From: J054 sp051008735
GTDB taxonomy: Bacteria > Pseudomonadota > Gammaproteobacteria > Steroidobacterales > GCA-2729495
NCBI GenBank assembly: GCA_051008735.1
Contig: JBPCXH010000012.1
Span: 1 to 9,599 of the forward strand
Direction: 5' to 3'
Length of the DNA stretch: 9,599 nt
This document shows positions 6,154 to 9,599 of this stretch, piece after piece. Every line of letters begins with the position of its first letter. The stretch's first letter is position 1. Made by a program: the position numbers and the translations under genes. Below the pieces are notes generated by a model, which was given only the letters and a program-made list of their open reading frames with translations, did no database searches and was not told where the DNA came from.

Positions 6154-7734
6154 ATGTCAGCTAACCCTCAGAATTTGCCCGAAATTACTGATCAGCTTAT
6201 TGGCGTGCTCGGCGCTGAGCATGTGCTGCTGGAGCCGGCTGATCGCGAGTTCTACGCCATGGATGTGTACACCGCCCGGGAAATCCCCATGGCGGTGGTC
6301 CAGCCGGGCAGTGTTGAAGACATGCAGGCCGTGGCCCGAATCGCTTCTGCCGCGGGCGTGGCCATGGTGCCGCGCGGCGGCGGCGCCTCCTATACCGACG
6401 GCTATCTGCCCACGACACCGCGCTCTGTAATGATCGACACCAGTCGGCTGAACCGGGTCCTGGAAGTGAACGCCGAGGATATGTACGTGACGGTGGAGCC
6501 GGGCATCACCTGGGCTGACCTGACGGCGAAACTGGCCGAGCAAGGCCTGCGCACGGCCTTCTGGGGTCCCTTCTCGGGTCTGAAGGCCACGGTGGGCGGC
6601 TCCATGTCCCAAAACGCGGTGAGCCTGGGTTCCGGCAACTACGGTTGTTCCGCCGAGACCGCGTTGAGTTTTGATGTGGTCATTGCCAGTGGCGAGCTGG
6701 TTCGCACCGGTTCAGCTGCACTGGATACTGCCTCACCGTTTTTTCGCTGGTACGGCCCGGATCTGACGGGCCTGTTCACCGGTGATGCCGGCGCCCTGGG
6801 GATCAAGGCCCGTATTACGCTGCGCCTGATTCCGGCGCCGTCGCACCACGCGACGGCTTCCTTTGGTTTTGAGGATTACTACAGCATGGCAGCCGGCATG
6901 AGCGCAGCCGCGCGCACCGGCGTGGTGGCCGATTGCTTCGGGCTGGACCCCAAACTCCAGCAGGGCCAGTTGGGCAGCACCAGCACCAAAGATGCCATGC
7001 AGGCAGTCTGGGCGGTGCTCAAGACTTCGACCAACCCCATCGACGGCCTGTTGCGCGTGAGCAAGATGGCGGCGGCTGGCAAGCGCTTCCTGTCCGGTTT
7101 CGACTATTCATCGCATTACGTGGTGGAAGGCTCAACCCGGGCCGAGGTTAACGCCAAGCTCGCCCAGGTGCGCGGTGCCGTGGGCTCTCATGGCACGGAG
7201 ATTGCGAACACCATTCCTACCGTGCTGCGCGCCATGCCCTTTATCCCGTTGTATCCGATCCTGGGTCCGCGGGGTCAGCGCTGGGTGCCCATGCACGGCA
7301 TCCTGCCTTTTTCCCGCCTGCGCCAGTTCCATGACGGCATAAACAAGGTTTATGCTGATTACGCCGAGCGCATGGTGCAGCACAAGGTCGAAAAGGCCGC
7401 GATGTTCACGACCATCAGCACCAATGCCATGCTGTATGAGCCGGTCTTTTACTGGGAAGATGACCGCACGGTTTTTCACAAGCGGTACCTGCCGCAGGAA
7501 TACCTGGACATGCTTCCCGAATATCCGGCCAACCCGGAAGGTCGGGCGCTGGTCAAGGAAATGAAAGCCGCCATCCAGGATGTATTCACAGCCACCGGGG
7601 CGACCCATATGCAGGTGGGTAAAGCCTATCCCTACCAGCGCAGTCGTCACCCGGAGTCGGCGCGGGTGTTGCGCGAATTAAAAGCCTCGGTCGATCCGCA
7701 GGGGCTGATGAATCCTGGGGCCCTCGGCCTGTGA
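6154..7734 (+). CDS. FAD-binding oxidoreductase (PCMH-type / GlcD-VAO superfamily)
   Basis: A 526-residue flavoenzyme with an N-terminal PCMH-type FAD-binding domain and a C-terminal FAD-linked oxidase domain. Members oxidise alcohols, hydroxy acids or phenols using bound FAD, passing electrons to oxygen, cytochrome or quinone. The FAD pyrophosphate loop is P73-R-G-G-G-A-S-Y-T-D-G83, the counterpart of PRGxGT in GlcD-type enzymes. The second FAD loop is V147-G-G-S150 and on to N162-Y-G164. T-G-D-A-G-A-L-G-I around 209-217 is the usual end of the FAD domain. The final D-P-x-G-L-M-N-P-G is the standard C-terminal signature. No signal peptide or membrane segment is visible, so it should be cytosolic. 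R-V-L-E-V-N and V-E-P-G-I-T-W resemble vanillyl-alcohol oxidase/4-cresol dehydrogenase sequences, but the substrate cannot be read. No histidine sits in the first FAD loop, so covalent flavin attachment is not evident. The ribosome binding site is modest (CAGG about 10 bases before ATG). It is followed 51 bases later by the first DUF1838 gene. Confidence 0.88.
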   Translation: MSANPQNLPEITDQLIGVLGAEHVLLEPADREFYAMDVYTAREIPMAVVQPGSVEDMQAVARIASAAGVAMVPRGGGASYTDGYLPTTPRSVMIDTSRLNRVLEVNAEDMYVTVEPGITWADLTAKLAEQGLRTAFWGPFSGLKATVGGSMSQNAVSLGSGNYGCSAETALSFDVVIASGELVRTGSAALDTASPFFRWYGPDLTGLFTGDAGALGIKARITLRLIPAPSHHATASFGFEDYYSMAAGMSAAARTGVVADCFGLDPKLQQGQLGSTSTKDAMQAVWAVLKTSTNPIDGLLRVSKMAAAGKRFLSGFDYSSHYVVEGSTRAEVNAKLAQVRGAVGSHGTEIANTIPTVLRAMPFIPLYPILGPRGQRWVPMHGILPFSRLRQFHDGINKVYADYAERMVQHKVEKAAMFTTISTNAMLYEPVFYWEDDRTVFHKRYLPQEYLDMLPEYPANPEGRALVKEMKAAIQDVFTATGATHMQVGKAYPYQRSRHPESARVLRELKASVDPQGLMNPGALGL

Positions 7735-7741
7735 CAATGGC

Positions 7742-7758
7742 CCGGGGCGAGACCCCGG
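7742..7758 (+). other. G+C-rich stem-loop between the FAD oxidase and DUF1838 genes
   Basis: CCGGGG and CCCCGG form a perfect 6-bp, all-G/C stem around the loop CGAGA, starting 8 bases after the FAD oxidase stop. The following bases are AATAGGAAACA, so no U-tract. Its place in a 51-base gap suggests an RNA 3'-end stabiliser or processing site within a shared transcript. Confidence 0.45.
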
Positions 7759-7785
7759 AATAGGAAACACGCGGGAGTGCAGTAG

Positions 7786-8646
7786 ATGGGGGGAGTGGTT
7801 TCCCGGCGCGGCTTTCTGGCCGGCGCTATTGGGCTGGCTGCGGCCGGCGAGGCTTTGCCGCGTATTGGTGGGGACCTGCCCGCCGGTGCGCCGGATCTGA
7901 CTAAACCTTTGGAGAATCTTAAGGCAGTGCTGCGTGTGCAGGGCAGCCTTATCGAAGAAGATGTGCCCTGGTGGTACGACGGCACTATCTTCGGAGTCGT
8001 GGGTGAAGAGCAGCCCCGGCCCCTGGTGAAGTTCGAGGGCATGGAGCTTTACTGGGTGCGTCATCTGGATAACGGTGAGTTTGAGCTCATTGGCAATACC
8101 TGCACGTTCTTCCGCGATGTCGATACCGGCGAAATGATTGACGTATTTGATAATCCTTATACGGGTGAGACCAATAAGGTCACGGCGGCCGTGCAGGGTG
8201 GCGGACCGGGTCGTGGCTTCAATTACTCCGTGCAAGGTATTCGACCCACCGCTTTCCTTGAGAAAATGCCGGCCCAGCCTCTGATCCTTGACTGGACCTT
8301 CGCTCGCGATATGGTGTGGTTGCATAATCAGACCGCCTATCCGCCCGGGATGCCGCCGCCCCGGGCTCAGCGGCAGAGCATGTTTGTGCCTGTGGATCAG
8401 TTCAGTGATCCGGATATTCCAAATTTACCCACCGTGTTCAGTTCCACCGTCTTTATGCCCTGGTTGAAGTGGATGGATATGGGGGATCGACCGGGCCATG
8501 TCATCTGGCATGCATCGGGCGTGAAATTAGCGTCCATTGATGACTTGCCATCGGAATATCGCGAGCGCGCAGAACGGGAATACCCGCAATATCTGACGGC
8601 CGACCCGGCAGCCCGGGAAAAGTGGATGAAGCCAACTTACGACTAG
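7786..8646 (+). CDS. Tat-exported DUF1838-family protein
   Basis: This 286-residue protein begins with a clear twin-arginine signal: S6-R-R-G-F-L-A-G13 followed by a hydrophobic, alanine-rich stretch to about A23, where signal peptidase could cut after G-E-A. It should therefore be folded in the cytoplasm and exported to the periplasm. I assign the mature part to DUF1838, a family of uncharacterised function, from overall resemblance: the V-P-W-W-Y-D-G-T-I-F-G block at 60-70, the C106 to E128 block (C-T-F-F, T-G-x3-D, N-P-Y-T-G-E), and P225-W-L-K-W-M to G237-H238. The next gene shares the same blocks. C106 and H238 are the notable residues conserved between the two. Tat export often means a cofactor is bound before export, but no cofactor motif is recognised. 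GGGAG at 7773-7777, 8 bases before the ATG, supports the start. It probably shares a transcript with the FAD oxidase. Confidence 0.78.
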   Translation: MGGVVSRRGFLAGAIGLAAAGEALPRIGGDLPAGAPDLTKPLENLKAVLRVQGSLIEEDVPWWYDGTIFGVVGEEQPRPLVKFEGMELYWVRHLDNGEFELIGNTCTFFRDVDTGEMIDVFDNPYTGETNKVTAAVQGGGPGRGFNYSVQGIRPTAFLEKMPAQPLILDWTFARDMVWLHNQTAYPPGMPPPRAQRQSMFVPVDQFSDPDIPNLPTVFSSTVFMPWLKWMDMGDRPGHVIWHASGVKLASIDDLPSEYRERAEREYPQYLTADPAAREKWMKPTYD

Positions 8647-8664
8647 TTATTTCATGACTGACTG

Positions 8665-8693
8665 TCAGCCGGGGTTGGGGTAACTCCGGCTGA
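8665..8693 (+). other. strong stem-loop between the two DUF1838 genes
   Basis: The arms 8665-8676 and 8682-8693 pair over 12 positions (TCAGCCGG outer arm with CCGGCTGA), with one G-U wobble inside and a 5-base loop at 8677-8681. It is the strongest hairpin in the window. It is followed by TGCAACACC, so there is no U-tract for intrinsic termination. It lies 35 bases before the start of the second DUF1838 gene and could set different expression of the two proteins by RNA processing or by blocking 3' exonucleases. Confidence 0.55.
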
Positions 8694-8727
8694 TGCAACA
8701 CCAGAAACCCCTTAAGAGGAAGCTGTA

Positions 8728-9599
8728 ATGCTTAATTCGACGCTACTCGATTCCCTGGCGAACCGCCGGGAAGCCCTGAAAAGTCTGTTTACCCTGGGCG
8801 GCGGCGCGGCCGCGGCTGGCATGGGCTTGACCGCCTGTGCCCAGGACGGGGCACCGCCGGCCGCTGCGCCTGCACCCGCCGGCCCCATGGCGCGGGGTCG
8901 TGTTGAGCAGACCATCAATTTCCAGGATCCGGCTCAAAACCTGCGCAGCTTCATCAAGACCATTGGCAACCTTGATCCTGCTGTAGAGACGGTTGGCTGG
9001 TTTGGTGGTGATATTTTTGCGGTCACCAGCCCGGACAAGCCCCTGCAAAAAATGTTCGGTGTCGAAGGCATGGGGGTGCTGCGCACCGAACCTCAGGGTG
9101 ATGGCACCTACAAGATCTTCAATCGCGAGTGCGCTTTCTACACGCACCCCTTCACGGGTGCTTATATGGATTCCTGGGAGAACCCTTTCACGGGCGAAGA
9201 GGTGAAGGTGTCTCCGATCCATAACATGGTGGTCAATGCAGAGATTGCGCCCGTGTTTAAGATGGACTTTGATGGCGTGGTCAAAGAAATCCCGTTTACG
9301 CCGCCCTGGTGGATCCAGGAAAAAATCGACACGGCGATGAGCATGTTTGAAGTGCATATTGTCGCCCCGAGTCCCATGACTCCGGCCGAGTGGCCGCGCG
9401 AATCCGCGGGCCCGATAAATCGGATCAGTGAAATGTTTCATCGCAGTGTGCGACTGTCGGAACTGCAGAACGAAGACCTGACCTCGACTGACTACGACGG
9501 TGTCTGGACGCGGGTGGGTCCGTGGCTGCCCTGGATGTTGCAGGGTCAGGCGCAGGGTCACTTGTTGTATCGGACCTTCATGACCCGACCCGGCACGCT
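8728..9599 (+). CDS. second DUF1838-like protein, probable Tat lipoprotein (3' end cut by window)
   Basis: The frame is open from the ATG to the window end, 290 codons, with no stop reached. GAGGA at 8716-8720, 7 bases before the ATG, supports the start. The N-terminus has N12-R-R-E-A-L-K18, a Tat-like twin arginine lacking the usual Phe, then a Gly/Ala-rich hydrophobic stretch and the lipobox L34-T-A-C37. An Ala/Pro-rich linker follows the cysteine, as in many lipoproteins. With Ala at position +2, sorting to the outer membrane is likely if the host follows the usual Lol rule. The mature part matches the preceding protein: W91-x2-G-x-I-F, then C135-A-F-Y, T-G144-x3-D148, N152-P-F-T-G-E157 at identical spacing (constant offset of 29), and P265-W-L-P-W-M to G277-H278. 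It is therefore a DUF1838-type paralogue of unknown function. By comparison with its neighbour, roughly 40-50 residues should lie beyond the window. Confidence 0.75.
   Translation, partial: MLNSTLLDSLANRREALKSLFTLGGGAAAAGMGLTACAQDGAPPAAAPAPAGPMARGRVEQTINFQDPAQNLRSFIKTIGNLDPAVETVGWFGGDIFAVTSPDKPLQKMFGVEGMGVLRTEPQGDGTYKIFNRECAFYTHPFTGAYMDSWENPFTGEEVKVSPIHNMVVNAEIAPVFKMDFDGVVKEIPFTPPWWIQEKIDTAMSMFEVHIVAPSPMTPAEWPRESAGPINRISEMFHRSVRLSELQNEDLTSTDYDGVWTRVGPWLPWMLQGQAQGHLLYRTFMTRPGT

Noticed and set aside
7742..7758. Intrinsic terminator after the FAD oxidase gene
   Set aside because: The G+C-rich stem is present but is followed by AATAGGAAACA with no T-run; the next gene starts only 27 bases later.
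8743..9561. Minus-strand open frame of 272 codons opposite the second DUF1838 gene
   Set aside because: The plus-strand frame has a ribosome binding site, an export signal and paralogy with its neighbour; the minus-strand frame has none of these.
1..9599. CRISPR arrays, tRNA or rRNA genes, insertion sequences, attachment sites
   Set aside because: No spaced direct repeats, cloverleaf or rRNA-like segments, transposase or integrase motifs, or terminal inverted repeats were seen on reading both strands.

Overview
The window looks like chromosomal DNA from a free-living, high-G+C proteobacterium, most likely a gammaproteobacterium. The basis is the G+C-rich coding sequence (about 60-65% judged by eye, not computed), full-length bacterial-type Lhr, a proteobacterial-style MoaA and Tat-exported proteins. 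The species cannot be fixed from the sequence alone. Genes are packed closely. The longest gaps are 109 bases (91-199) and 122 bases (6032-6153), so no stretch over 300 bases lacks a gene.

Left part (1-5525): the first 90 bases hold the start of a leftward gene resembling the N-terminus of an NADPH:quinone oxidoreductase / zinc-type alcohol dehydrogenase. It is divergent from moaA (GTP 3',8-cyclase, first step of molybdenum cofactor synthesis). The intergenic region between them carries a perfect 14-bp palindrome. moaA is followed after about 43 bases by lhr, a 1411-residue superfamily 2 helicase. lhr contains a short, sharply A+T-rich patch of unusual codons near 4257-4335.

Right part (5633-9599): four rightward genes form a probable operon-like catabolic or modification cluster. 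They are (i) a small limonene-1,2-epoxide-hydrolase / SnoaL-like (NTF2-fold) protein, (ii) a cytosolic FAD-dependent oxidase of the PCMH/GlcD/VAO superfamily, (iii) a Tat-exported protein that I assign to DUF1838, and (iv) a second, divergent DUF1838-like protein with a Tat-lipoprotein-type signal, cut by the window end. The two DUF1838-like proteins share two ungapped motif blocks, so they are paralogues. One appears to be released in the periplasm and the other lipid-anchored.

How they may work together (inference): the cytosolic oxidase and the epoxide-hydrolase-like protein could act on one hydrophobic substrate (terpenoid, steroid or aromatic type), with the exported pair acting outside the cytoplasm on the same compound. 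No substrate can be read from the sequence. Every rightward intercistronic gap contains a G+C-rich stem-loop without a U-tract, so these look more like RNA-stability or processing elements than intrinsic terminators.
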